A DNA stretch of 64,000 nt from Bolinopsis microptera (taxonomy: Eukaryota; Ctenophora; Tentaculata; Lobata; Bolinopsidae): positions 9,930,901 to 9,994,900 of the forward strand of contig NC_087082.1 of the NCBI RefSeq assembly GCF_026151205.1. The letters are read 5' to 3'. Each line of letters opens with the position of its first letter. Within the stretch, counting starts at the first letter, position 1. The notes under the pieces are model-generated. The model was not told the DNA's origin and did no database searches. It saw nothing but the letters and a program-made list of their open reading frames with translations. Below, piece by piece: positions 36,367-47,423 of this stretch. The position numbers and the translations under genes are program-made.

Positions 36367-37073
36367 AAATACACTCATCATCTAGTTAATTTGTTGTTTT
36401 GATCAACTTGTATTGTAAATTATGAGTTTTATTTGTAAAATTGGTTCTAATAACCGTTTCGAACTATTTAATTCAGTAGCTGACCTCTTTTAGAGGAGGA
36501 CTCTAAATTTGTTTTTCGGCTCATTCTGCGTATTTAAAGAATAATCCAAGTATTGATTATTCTTTTTGTTTTTGGGATGGGAGTTGTTATATCCCCAAGC
36601 TATTTTAGGTATCTCTACTCGAGTTAAAATTATTCAGTGATTTTAATTTTGTGTTAATATTAACCGTTATCCGTTTTCAGTCGTTCACTTCTTCTCACGC
36701 AGTTAAACAGAGATAGCCAAAACACCCTTCCAGATCACAGCGACGAGACAGAGTTGTTTTGACGTCTTAACCCCGGAGGAAAAAACAACAGTTCGAGAGA
36801 AAGCAGCTTTGTCGCGGAGCTCGGTGATTGGAGGACGGTGGTGACGAAGAAAGCACGTGATCACAGCAGTTTGTGAGCCGGGATTCTGATCGGAGGGCTC
36901 ATAACGAATTTGGATCAATCTCGATTGAGAGTACTTTGATATTATATTTTGTAAATTTCTATCCAACTGTATACTTTGTCAAACCCAAATTCAAAGTAAA
37001 TCAAATACAAAGAGAGAAAGTTCGTAATGTAAAATAAAGACCCACTTGAAAATAGAAGCACAAAAGTACGCTT
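36367..37073. other. Intergenic, no gene seen
   Basis: AT-rich with a G/C-richer part at about 36700-36910 but no frame with recognisable protein features. Confidence 0.4.
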
Positions 37074-37145
37074 ACAACAATGGTCTAGGGGTATGATTCT
37101 CGCTTTGGTTGCGAGAGGTCCCGGGTTCAAATCCCGGTTGAGTCC
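37074..37145 (+). tRNA. tRNA-Pro(TGG)-like gene, degenerate 5' acceptor strand
   Basis: The D arm, the anticodon stem-loop (TCTCGC, loop TTTGGTT, GCGAGA) with anticodon TGG, and a T arm (CCGGG TTCAAAT CCCGG) are all intact and match animal tRNA-Pro. The A box and B box (GGTTCAAATCC) are good. The 3' acceptor strand TTGAGTC is present, but the 5' strand ACAACAA pairs at only three of seven places. It is therefore a damaged copy or one joined to foreign sequence at its first bases. Zinc-knuckle element sequence starts four bases after it. Confidence 0.65.
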
Positions 37146-37151
37146 CCGATA

Positions 37152-37440
37152 ATGGCAGAATTTGAATCAATCAAATTCATTATGCCTACCAAACGCAACG
37201 ACAGGATGAACGTGTTGCAATACCATCTGAAGGAACGAGGAAGGGAGTTTACCCGTGCAGTTGACGCACTGAGTGATGCAATAGAGACAAGCATGGACAA
37301 GAAATGGGACAGAAACCATAACAGTTTCATTAACGCCCTAGACACAGTATTAAAAAGACTGTGGTGGATTTCCCATGTCCATCGGTCGGTGAGCAAGAAC
37401 TCGCCAATGCAGAAATTAAAATTTTAATTTCATAATGCCA
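37152..37440 (+). pseudogene. Internally deleted zinc-knuckle element protein
   Basis: MAEFESIKFIMPTKRNDR and RMNVLQYHLKERGREFTRAV match the region at 33760-33900. Then, after a jump past the knuckles, NSFINALDTVLKRLWWISHV matches about 34440. The deletion keeps the frame open for 91 codons to a TAA. It shows that the knuckle and RLWW segments belong to one element. Confidence 0.6.
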
Positions 37441-37815
37441 CAAAAGAATCCTTTTATGTAGAAATTAAGAAATAATTTCATTTTTGTTTTACTATCCTCA
37501 AATATTGTAATATCGCAGTTTTAATTGTTCATATTATCAATGAAGAGTGAAATCAAATTCAAATAGATAAATAATTTACACTCATTAAAGAAAGCCATAA
37601 AAGATAATCTCAAATATAAAATTATCTTTCAAATTGTTGGTGAGGATTTGTTGTAACCACGAATCCACGGGATTTCGTGTCCAGAGAGTATTATACAATC
37701 TTACTCATTACTCTTTAATCGTCGTTATATCATGATTCCATCCAGTAGTCTAGGATTCAAACCGAATTCTTAGCTATAGGAATCTATGACTAGAGATACA
37801 TAATCTTATTACCCC

Positions 37816-39436
37816 GATACCACGTGATCCGAGATCAACCAGATCTCGGGTGGCAGACAACTGAACCCAATTGAACCTAGTTCCCACGCAGTTAACAGGC
37901 ACCCAATCAGCTTAATTGGGTGACCTATCAGCTTAAATCCCAAAACGACAACTGAACCCAGGTCATATCACAACTGCACCCAAATTGAAAATACGACAAC
38001 TGAACCCAAGGAAATACGACAACTGAACCCAACGATCGGATTTTCAGTGATATGACTGTGGTCATTATCACTATAGGATAGATCATGACCACTGTAATTT
38101 AGAGCATTGGAGCACTGTGCTTACACCGGTAAAATATTAATACATACATGCTACATGAAGATTGAAGAGGTCTCCTCCTAGTCGTTGGAGTGGCCTGCAT
38201 CACACACATCTCTTCTACGGTGTTCCACTAGTTTTAGAGCTAACTGTTTAACTGCGTCTCTGCTGATGTTATCGACACCTGGCAGCCGCATCCTCGAGAA
38301 CACAGGCCATCCAGCCTTTACGGAGTCGTCCTCTCAGTCTCTTCCCATAGTTTGGTTTCTAATCCAGTAAAAAATTGGGAAACTGTGTCTCTGGCATTCT
38401 GACAACGTGTCCGTCTAGCTTTGAAAGTTAGCCTTGTAGTCTATACGGATCTTGATGGGCGTTCTTATAGTTCCACTGTTTCATGTCTTCCAAAGCTGAT
38501 GGAACGCACCATTAGCACTCTGGATACTTGGCTCAAGTTACTTGACTCAGATCTCGTGACTCCTGATGCTTTGGGAGGGCCTGCCATGGTTCAGATCTCG
38601 AGCCTTGGGTCGGATCTCGATGCTTGAGGAGCAGTGGATCGTATCCTTTTCGGCACGCTTCGTGAACACGTAAGCTTGTTAGTCAGATCTCGCGATCGAA
38701 AGGCACCTGAGACCTTGTCATCTATTAGTACGCTTGTTATACAGATCGGATCAATAGATAAGGAAGAGAGATGGTGGTCACAGTATCGGATCAGCAAGTA
38801 CATCAGCGGACAAAGAGGAGCTCAACTACTTCTGGACACAGACGGTTTCCTCTACACCCGGAGAAAGGATCGAGATACCCCTACTACCTCTACTTGGAGA
38901 TGCCATAATTACAGAATCAAGAAATGTCCTGCTCATGTATTCCTTGACCCTGGAGATCAGTCCTTGGCCAGCGGTGCCAAACCTCATTCCCACGACCCTG
39001 ACAACTTTGTAGCTGAGAAAGCAGAGTTCAGAGCAGAATTGAAGCGGAAAGCTGCCGACCAACACCTCCCAGCAACACAAAACCTCCTCACCGAAGCCTT
39101 ATCTACATGCCCATCCGAAATCAACGTGGTACTACCTAAACTAGAATCCCTCGCCAGAATTGTCCACGAGCAGATTAGTCCGGATCTGCCAACCACTCCG
39201 AAGCACCAACCTCAACAGACCGAAATTATAGCACTAGAAACCAAATAGCTAAACGGTATTTGGAAACCTGTTAAACTGTTAGTGATTTCTAGTGACGATT
39301 GGGTTCAGTTGTCGTTTCAAAGTTAATTATGTAGTCTGATTGGGTTTATAATTATTTTCCCAAGCTACCCTGTCTAGGAAAAGTCCAAATTGGGTTCAGT
39401 TGTCCGGTAGCCCAGATCTCATAGTCACGTGGTATC
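37816..39436. mobile_element. FLYWCH-carrying element 1, subterminal GACAACTGAACCC repeats
   Basis: Inverted ends GATACCACGTGA (37816 and 39436), each including a CACGTG. Inside them, the motif GACAACTGAACCC or its reverse recurs: about six copies at 37855-38035 and three at 39290-39410. Such arrays of short motifs near both ends are typical binding sites for an element's own DNA-binding protein. One coding frame with a FLYWCH-type finger lies between. No target duplication was identified, so the outer borders are approximate. Confidence 0.65.
38634..39248 (+). CDS. FLYWCH-type zinc-finger protein of a mobile element
   Basis: A 204-codon open frame beginning with GTG rather than ATG, so the true start may be in an upstream exon. 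Residues about 50-110 read KYISGQRGAQLLLDTDGFLY, then TWRCHNY, CPAHVFL and HSHDPD. This fits the FLYWCH finger order: F/G-x-L...G-F/Y-Y...W-x-C...C-x-A...H-x-H. A helical basic segment (EFRAELKRKAAD) and a Pro-rich tail follow. FLYWCH fingers bind DNA or protein and are common in MULE-type transposons. It lies between two arrays of GACAACTGAACCC, so it is a good candidate for the protein that recognises them (inference). Confidence 0.65.
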   Translation: MDRILFGTLREHVSLLVRSRDRKAPETLSSISTLVIQIGSIDKEERWWSQYRISKYISGQRGAQLLLDTDGFLYTRRKDRDTPTTSTWRCHNYRIKKCPAHVFLDPGDQSLASGAKPHSHDPDNFVAEKAEFRAELKRKAADQHLPATQNLLTEALSTCPSEINVVLPKLESLARIVHEQISPDLPTTPKHQPQQTEIIALETK

Positions 39437-41155
39437 ACTTTCACTTCAAGTCACAGGTAACAGGAAACTACAGTTTAACTTATGGACAGGAGTGACAGGG
39501 GAAAAGTTTACGATAAATGTTTTGACGAGGACGGATGTTTTGACGGTCAAGAACGAAAGAGAAAGACAAACAGAAAACAGGACGAGCTTTCATAAGAAGA
39601 TGATCGAAGATATTTTGATTCACTTTTTAGTGAGATACTATTCTAAAATCACATTTATATAGTTGTCTTACTTGTACCAACCGAAAGGTCAAATCAGAAA
39701 ATACACTTACAAGATAGTGCCCTAGCACTTAAAACATTCTGAAGGTCGCTGAAGATCTTAGACCAGTGGCGAAAGAAAGCTAGCAGCTCTACACTGTGCT
39801 AAAGCGGTGTTCATTGAGCTGGGGTTCCATTTCTCTTACGTTGTAAAAGGAGACCTGGACTCTGTTAACGACAACTATAAGGTGGGTTTTAACAATATCT
39901 TCTTACCGTTATTTATATAACTGTGAAAATGTATAATAAACGCAGATGTTGGTTTTACATTAACAATATCTTCTTGCCGTTATTTATTCTTGTAGATGTT
40001 ATCGGTTTAAAACTTTCGCTTCTCCAGAATAATTTTAATCTCCTCAGCCGTTATAATGGAGTACATAAACAACAGCACCGAACTAAACACACAAGTGATA
40101 TGGGGGACAGTAAGTCATGAAAAGACTGACTGAAAGTTCTTTATATTACCCTAACAAATTATTGGGGTTGGAACGAGGGAATGGAGAAGCTCACAAGAAA
40201 TATTCCTTGCTAACACCAATAAAGCGTGCATCAATAAAAGAATTATGCCATCGCCCATCATAGTGTTTTTTTATTCACGATCTTTGTCTTACTTTGAAAA
40301 GAAATCATCAGATAACCAGGAATTATGGAGCTCTCCTACATTAAAGAGAAAAGGATTCTCGACCGGACCACACAGAGTCTGAGTCGCGAATGCTGTACTT
40401 ACAACAAATAATGTCTAACTGTTTTGTGTACTTTATTAACTTTGCGGCGAAGTATGAACTTCGTGGAACCGCCGAGGAGAACTTGACATGATTCAACTCT
40501 ATAGTGTGCGGTGATAAGAGCTACAAAAAAGAAAAAAGGAGAACAGTACCAAGAGATCTGTAGATACCGTGCTACAACCATCCTTAAAGTTATACGTATG
40601 AAAAACATTAAAGACCTGCTGAAAATAGAGCAGATAAGATCTGTTAACGTGAAGATAATACACCTTATCCGGCATCTGATACACTGATAAAGTGATAACG
40701 TCGAGGATATACGGTGGTTTGTTCTACATGTGGTATCAGAGTCTAACAGTTGGATTAAGGACCGGTACATGATGGTTAGTCATCTAGATATGTAGAGTCT
40801 TAAAAGTTAAATCCCAAGAAACTACGAAGCAAATACATGAGTTTTTTGGGGAGACACTTGTACTAGTTGGTTATAATTGATGTAGACTCATTATCGTTGA
40901 GTTTATTCTAAACAATTAGCTTTATTTTAAACTGTCTAATTAGCCATTGAATGAAGAAAACTGAAGAAACCACCCTACTGGTGATATAGTATAGTACTTT
41001 AATAAGATTTACACATATAACAAAATGTTTGTCTGGGCTCCGAGTTCCAAATAACCCCCATCAACAGCTCAAATCATTTGTTAGTTGATATACTTGAGCC
41101 TTATAGCTTGATAGGGAGACAAGATTAACAAAAAGTTCTCCCTAGAGCTGATCCT
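39437..41155. other. Intergenic, no gene seen
   Basis: AT-rich sequence. A short duplication (AACAATATCTTCTTRCCGTTATTTAT) occurs at about 39890 and 39960. Nothing codes convincingly. Confidence 0.4.
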
Positions 41156-41389
41156 GCTGTGAGAAGAGGCGTGAGAAGAGGCGTGAGAAGAGGCGTGAGA
41201 AGAGGCGTGAGAAGAGGCGTGAGAAGAGGCGTGAGAAGAGGCGTGAGAAGAGGCGTGAGAAGAGGCGTGAGAAGAGGCGTGAGAAGAAGCGTGAGAAGAG
41301 GCGTGAGAAGAGGCGTGAGAAGAGGCGTGAGAAGAGGCGTGAGAAGAGGCGTGAGAAGAGGCGTGAGAAGAGGCGTGAGAAGAGGCGTG
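41156..41389. repeat. 12-bp minisatellite GTGAGAAGAGGC, left block
   Basis: About 19 near-perfect copies. The unit is open in five of six frames, which creates long false frames on both strands. Confidence 0.95.
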
Positions 41390-42359
41390 GGCTGACGGAC
41401 AACTAGGAACCTGTCAATTTTACCTAGTTAACTAATTAACATTTGGAAATCCAATAAGCTCCGACAACTAGGAACCAATCATTACATATCCCCGACAACT
41501 AGGAACCTCTGGAGATACTTTAAACATTCAGGTGTCCACTGATTTCACAGCAAAAATTTCTGGTCAATAACAGCATGAATCGTATAGCTCTGGGTGAATA
41601 TATTCGGGGCGACGTAAAACGTGCCGTCTGCAATCCAGTTGTTACCATACCAGCGTAGCAAGGTAGAAGGAAGGAGGAATTCTTCTGAGGTCTTCGCTTC
41701 AGAGTGCTGTGCAGATCCGGACGCCTTGGCTCTACTGCCTTGGGCTGTTCAGCAGCTTTCCGCTTCAGTGAGGAGAGGACTTGACACTTCTGTTGAGCAG
41801 CGTTGTCAGCAGGGTGGTTGTGGAGTTTGGAGTGCTTCCGGCATCGCCAAGCAGAGTAGATGGCTGTATCTTTAGCCTTCTTTATGTACCTGTCCGTGTC
41901 CACCAGCTGTTGAGATCCTCTCTGTCCTTCTATGAATTTGGAGAAAGAAGGCTTGTTGAATTGAAACCGATACTCTTCATGTTCACGTTTCAGTATATAT
42001 ACCAAAAGTGCGGTTGTATATTAACAGCTGATCAACTCTCGTACTTGTGATTGTATGTCTCGTATCACTCCCATTGCATGCTCGGCTCACATCCTTGGAT
42101 ACGAGAACCAGCCCCTTTTGGACCTGGCTCACGTCCGTTATGTGAACACATGCCGAGAGCTCAAACACTTCTTAAAATCCTTTATAATACACAACTACTT
42201 ACTAAACTGTCATGTGAACCCTACCCAGGTTCTTGGTTGTCCGGCTGTTAGGATGGTTTATAATATGGATCACATCACAAATGATACGTCACTGATTGGG
42301 CCATGTGATGTGATACCTGTGGGAGGCCGGAATGAGAGGTTCCTAGTTGTCGGTCACCG
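41390..42359. mobile_element. FLYWCH-carrying element 2, inserted in the 12-bp minisatellite
   Basis: Imperfect inverted ends of 22 bp (GGCTGACGGACAACTAGG at the left) containing the motif GACAACTAGGAACC, which recurs at about 41461 and 41503 and in reverse near 42336. It is 970 bases long, with minisatellite units directly on both sides. GAGGCGTG (8 bp) flanks both ends, but because the target is repetitive this is weak proof of duplication. The design parallels element 1 at 37816. Confidence 0.65.
41520..42005 (-). pseudogene. Degenerate FLYWCH-type finger protein
   Basis: Minus-strand frame of 161 codons. FSKFIEGQRGSQQLVDTDRY aligns with ISGQRGAQLLLDTDGF of the protein at 38634. Then SAWRCRKH and HNHPAD follow, but the segment that should carry the second cysteine (C-x-A) is missing, so the metal site is incomplete. 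A basic helix (SLKRKAAEQ) follows as in the intact relative (ELKRKAADQ). It is a deletion derivative of the same family. Confidence 0.55.
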
Positions 42360-43332
42360 GAGGCGTGAGAAGAGGCGTGAGAAGTGGCGTGAGAAGAGGC
42401 GTGAGGCGAGGCGTGAGAATAGGCGTGAGAAGAGGCGTGAGAAGAGGCGTGAGAAGAGGCGTGAGAAGAGGCGTGAGAAGAGGCGTGAGAAGAGGCGTGA
42501 GAAGAGGCGTGAGAAGTGGCGTGAGAAGAGGCGTGAGAAGAGGCGTGAGTAGAGGCGTGAGAAGAGGCGTGAGAAGAGGCGTGAGAAGAGGCGTGAGAAG
42601 AGGCGTGAGAAGAGGCGTGAGAAGTGGCGTGAGAAGTGGCGTGAGAAGAGGCGTGAGAAGAGGCGTGAGAAGAGGCGTGAGAAGAGGCGTGAGAAGAGGC
42701 GTGAGAAGAGGCGTGAGAAGAGGCGTGAGAAGTGGCGTGAGAAGTGGCGTGAGAAGAGGCGTGAGACGAGGCGTGAGAAGAGGCGTGAGAAAAGGCGTGA
42801 GAAGAGGCGTGAGAAGAGGCGTGAGAAGAGGCGTGAGAAGAGGCGTGAGAAGAGGCGTGAGAAGAGGCGTGAGAAGTGGCGTGAGAAGTGGCGTGAGAAG
42901 AGGCGTGAGACGAGGCGTGAGAAGAGGCGTGAGAAGAGGCGTGAGAAGAGGCGTGAGAAGAGGCGTGAGAAGAGGCGTGAGAAGAGGCGTGAGAAGTGGC
43001 GTGAGAAGTGGCGTGAGAAGAGGCGTGAGACGAGGCGTGAGAAGAGGCGTGAGAAGAGGCGTGAGAAGAGGCGTGAGAAGAGGCGTGAGAAGAGGCGTGA
43101 GAAGAGGCGTGAGAAGTGGCGTGAGAAGTGGCGTGAGAAGAGGCGTGAGACGAGGCGTGAGAAGAGGCGTGAGAAGAGGCGTGAGAAGAGGCGTGAGAAG
43201 AGGCGTGAGAAGAGGCGTGAGAAGAGGCGTGAGAAGAGGCGTGAGAAGAGGCGTGAGAAGAGGCGTGAGAAGAAGCGTGAGAAGAGGCGTGAGAAGAGGC
43301 GTGAGAAGAGGCGTGAAAAGAGGCGTGATCAA
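42358..43332. repeat. 12-bp minisatellite with 120-bp higher-order repeat, right block
   Basis: About 81 copies of GTGAGAAGAGGC. Variants (AAGTGG twice, AAGAGG, then ACGAGG) recur every 120 bases; the units 42841-42960, 42961-43080 and 43081-43200 are the same. This is a higher-order repeat as in satellite DNA. Long open frames on both strands here are artefacts of the unit. Confidence 0.95.
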
Positions 43333-44824
43333 CCAGATAAGTGCAAGTTGTGAGGAACATATTTTCTATTGTGATTATCATATTGTTCACGATTACAGGT
43401 CTAATAAACCGCCAGATAGCAGTTTAATTAACCATCTGATCGAGTTATCGAACGTTGTGGAGACGGATAAGCAGCACAATTATATTCACCTTTGGCCATT
43501 GATTAATTAAGTGTTAAAACGTTAAAACCTTATATTGATAAGATAACGAGTCATCCAACTTATTAGATTCAAAATAAGCTGAATTTATGGAGTTAATCGT
43601 GCAATAACACCTAGTGTGTAACTCAGATCTTTCATACAAATATTGTTGTAATTGCTTTGGATAACCACATTTTCTATATTGATTAAACATTTTGAAATGT
43701 GATGCAGTGAGAATTCCTCTTAGATTAATTTTGAGTTTGAATATATTTCCGGAAATATTTAATCGATTTAGGCCAAGGGTAGAGATAAACCCGATTTGCG
43801 TCACAGTTTCATAATTTGGTTATAATCTAAGATGAGAAGTACGTACCGTACCCGGCTTTTTTACCTTATTTCTCTATTGTTGTAAAATTGGCTGCAATTT
43901 TCAAACCACGATTTTGGTGCCAGCGAATGCTAAAATCGAATTAAACAATTTTTAAGACAATAAATAAATTAATAATATTATATATATATATATATAACTG
44001 TAATTATACCCAATAGGAGTACGTACAGTCATACTATTCTAATAATGGAATTAAGAATGCGGCGACATAAGTTTAGGTGCCCGTAGCACCATTTCAAGTG
44101 TTCCTGTTATTATTTTGTCGCGAAAGTCGGACTTCCATCGAAATCCCATCTATCGTACTTTATAACCAATTTTATTAGTACGTACGGTACAGCTATTTTT
44201 AAAAGTACGTACCTTACGAACTTCTCATCATAGGTTATACTTTACAGTGACTGAAAAAATAATTTGCCCCCATTTACCCCAACCTCATGCGAAGACCAAT
44301 TCGGATAACGCACTTTTTCTAATTTCTCAATACTTTATAAAATTTTGATAATTCAAGTTTTACGTCTGATCTTGTAAATACGACTTTTGCTGTATTGCTC
44401 TTATTACTTTATTACCTATATATATAAGCATTTTTGTTTATATTAGTTTTTAGTAGTTTTTAATTTCGTGACCCTACAAGCAATAATTGTTATACCCTGG
44501 ATTCCAAACGAAATTTTAAGCCTGGACAACAGCCATTGTAAAAGTATAACTATAAAAACTGATGAGTTCATATTTAATTATGATCTGCACATATTGTTTG
44601 TTTTTCTTACATTCCAACCTTGGCTGAATTATGTATTCTAATTCATGATTTCATCCCCAATAACGATTTTTCTATACAATTCTTTTCATATCTTTACGTA
44701 TCGGAGGAGGTTTTAAATTAATCTCACAACTACAAATATGTATATTTATATAGCGTATAAAGGGAATGAAGATAAAAACATTGTTTTACAGTAGTATATA
44801 AGTATAACACTTGAGTATGCTTGA
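43333..44824. other. Intergenic, no gene seen
   Basis: AT-rich. It contains a (TA)n run at about 43981-43996 and repeated AGTACGTAC-type pieces at 43840-44220. No supported coding frame. Confidence 0.4.
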
Positions 44825-44954
44825 GGGGACATACACCAAAACGTTTACAGTAGCAAATTTTTTCGAAAGTTTTTATCTATATTTTTATCTATATTTATCA
44901 TAATATGAAGTCAAATCGAGGGTCCCGGCAAAAAAGGTTTTGGTGTATGTCCCC
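44825..44954. mobile_element. 130-bp MITE with TIR GGGGACATACACCAAAAC
   Basis: Exact 18-bp inverted ends at 44825-44842 and 44937-44954, with an AT-rich interior. The target duplication is not clear (flanks TTGA and TTAA). Confidence 0.7.
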
Positions 44955-45200
44955 TTAACAACATATAAGCAGATATTGATGCTTTTCTTACAAAGTTAAA
45001 ACAAATTCTTCATGTCGTGCATCCTGGGTTTGGACAGGGTATGCCCGCTTAAAATATTTCCATCACGTTACATTACATAATTCTCAATAAATGTAATACA
45101 TTTGTAATGTTATAATTAGTTTAAAACTAGATAGATATGCTATAATAGTTATTAACTTACTGATTAGTACCCTGTACCATATCCTTTTAGGTAAATTGCC

Positions 45201-45767
45201 ATGGAACGGTTGATACTGACTGTTTCCATTTTGGTTGGTGCATTCGCAGTTATCACGCTTGCAAGAGATAAGTGTATTGGTGAAAGTGAAGATTATCGGG
45301 CTAAGATGGCTGAAACAATAAATGGGGCGACCTGCCAAAAATGGACCAGTCAGTATCCATACAGCCACTCCTGGACCCCGGAGAATTACCCTGACGCTGG
45401 ACTTGGTGATCACAACTATTGCAGAGACCCTGGTGGACACGGTCTACCCTGGTGCTACACAATTGGAGATACTCGTTGGAACTGGTGCTTCAACGAATGT
45501 ACCCCAAAAACTGTAACCGAACTGGAATGTGTTAGCTCGGATCACGATAGCATGGGCTACAGGGGAACGCTGGATGAGACCATAAATGGGGTGACATGCC
45601 AAAAGTGGAGCAAACAGTCCCCGAAGAGTCACTCCTGGTACCCTGAGAATTACTCTGACGTTGGACTTGGGGATCACAACTATTGCAGAGACCCTGGTGG
45701 ACACGGCCTACCCTGGTGCTACACAGTCGGCAGTGCTCGGTGGGACTGGTGCTTCAACTATTGTTAA
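45201..45767 (+). CDS. Secreted two-kringle protein
   Basis: An intact 188-codon frame from ATG to TAA in one exon. Residues 1-21 form a signal peptide (hydrophobic LTVSILVGAFAVITLA). Two kringle domains follow, about residues 27-100 and 108-188, each with six cysteines in kringle order and the core motifs TCQKW, HNYCRDP, WCYT and WCFN. Kringles are disulphide-bonded binding modules of extracellular proteins. There is no protease, receptor or other partner domain. The two domains share long identical DNA tracts, for example around GGACACGGNCTACCCTGG, which points to recent duplication or conversion. A possible acceptor (CTTTTAG) lies 11 bases before the ATG, so a 5' exon may exist. Confidence 0.85.
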   Translation: MERLILTVSILVGAFAVITLARDKCIGESEDYRAKMAETINGATCQKWTSQYPYSHSWTPENYPDAGLGDHNYCRDPGGHGLPWCYTIGDTRWNWCFNECTPKTVTELECVSSDHDSMGYRGTLDETINGVTCQKWSKQSPKSHSWYPENYSDVGLGDHNYCRDPGGHGLPWCYTVGSARWDWCFNYC

Positions 45768-46871
45768 GCAGCAAGGTCCGAGTAGCACCACAACAGTGAA
45801 ATCGGGAAAGCACTGGAGACCAGCAGCAGTAATTGAACAAACACTTTTTAAGAAAATACTTTGTCTGAAATGGCTACAATATTGCATAATGCCATATCTT
45901 TTTTTTGTGTATATTCTTTTGGTTTAAAACTATAAATTAATTGGTGGCTCTAAATCTTAAATATCTTCCTTCATCCTGAACTTGTTTTATGTCTCATTCA
46001 AAATGAAAGCTGTCTTATTAATTTATTATAAATTATGACCAGGTGGCTTTATCATATTGCAATTGAAACAGCTACAATTGTTTCAGACTACATAATTACT
46101 TCACTATTAACTGGTAAAATTATACACTCAGAGGAGGATCTATTGCAACTATTGTATAGGACCACCTAGAACTTAGAGTCACAGCATATGAGGATCGCGT
46201 TATGGTTTATAATTTAACAAGCTTTATATTGCTTGAAATAAGTAACGCGTGTAGAGTGTTAGAGTTGGTGACACAGTGCTATTAAAATATTAACGAACCG
46301 CAGACTTACCAAGCTGCCTTAGCAATTAATTGATTGAGGTTAAATAGGATTAGAACATAGATAACAAGGATTATCGGGCTGCTTTTAAGCTTTTAGGGCT
46401 AATAAATCTATATAATTCAAGCATATGGCTTGATTTATGTAAATGCTGGAGGTGGTTCCGAACATTTAGCCACAGGACAATAAGGACATCCGAGGACAAG
46501 TGCGCACGAGGAACGGATAGAGTTGATCACATTTTAAAATTCCCTCAGAAATTTATAACACTGACCAATGGACTATGGGACAAACACGAAGTGAAGGGGG
46601 ACTTATCCAGTATTGGAGAACAGAGACTAAGACGGAAATAAAGGGTAATCATACTGTATATCGACATGCAATATGTATCTCGACAACCCTATAACGCCAT
46701 TCGATTGGATTTTTGACCGGGGAAATCCTGAAATAATAGTAAAATATTGATATTATCTTGTGTACTATTGTGCCATTAGGGCTCCTCTCCTCGCGATCTA
46801 GCTCCTCGTGACCCCTTCCGCTCCCTCTGCTTATTCCTATCTCCTCTTATCTCCACGTCATCATTCCCATT
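45768..46871. other. Intergenic, no gene seen
   Basis: AT-rich 3' flank of the kringle gene. No clear AATAAA close to the stop and no repeat that I recognise. Confidence 0.35.
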
Positions 46872-47063
46872 ATGTCCAAGCAAATTATTATTTTGTCAGA
46901 AAATAAGCACACGTGCTTATTGTGTAATCACATAACATCACACAGTTTTGATAACAAAGGTGGATATAATTATAAACAATTCCTAAATAAACATTGTACG
47001 TTTTTTTTCAATGATGATCATTGTAAATGTGATTTTACTTGCAGTTGGTGCGAATCCAAATAA
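46872..47063 (+). CDS. Possible small Cys/His-rich protein, weak
   Basis: ATG-started 63-codon frame ending in TAA. Eight cysteines are spaced CLLC, HC, CKC, CSWC, with His residues between them, which suggests metal binding. No known family is recognised, and the AT-rich flanks give no other support. It lies 360 bases before the disrupted membrane-protein gene on the same strand and could be a chance frame. Confidence 0.25.
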   Translation: MSKQIIILSENKHTCLLCNHITSHSFDNKGGYNYKQFLNKHCTFFFNDDHCKCDFTCSWCESK

Positions 47064-47423
47064 ATGGCTTGTTACCTGATATAAATTAGTTTATGTTACG
47101 ATTGCTAAAAATGTTTCTGCATCTGATTTTATCTATAGGCTAAAATGCTAAATGAGCTTATACCAAATTTTTTAGATCCGAGGCATTTTATATTTCTACA
47201 ATTTGCAGCTGCGTGTTACCTTTTATTCTTTTCATTTTAAAACCACCTATTTTAACATGTACTTATTTATTAGGTTAACTTTGCGGGCTGACCTTGTTTT
47301 GAAAGTACAATTAAATCGGTATTACTAATAAAGTAATAAGAACGGATTTCAATTCATAGCCAGATAGCCTCGATATGGATTTTTAACTTTGCTATTTTAA
47401 CCATAGTGATTTTATATTCGACG

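Noticed and set aside
40731-40745. TGGTATCAGAGTC, like a Copia-type tRNA-Met primer-binding site
   Set aside because: It matches the plant form of the site, and no LTR pair, gag or pol was found around it.
42275-43510. Several long frames on both strands over the 12-bp array (RRGV, SSHA, PLLT repeats)
   Set aside because: The unit GTGAGAAGAGGC has no stop in five of six frames, so long frames are automatic.
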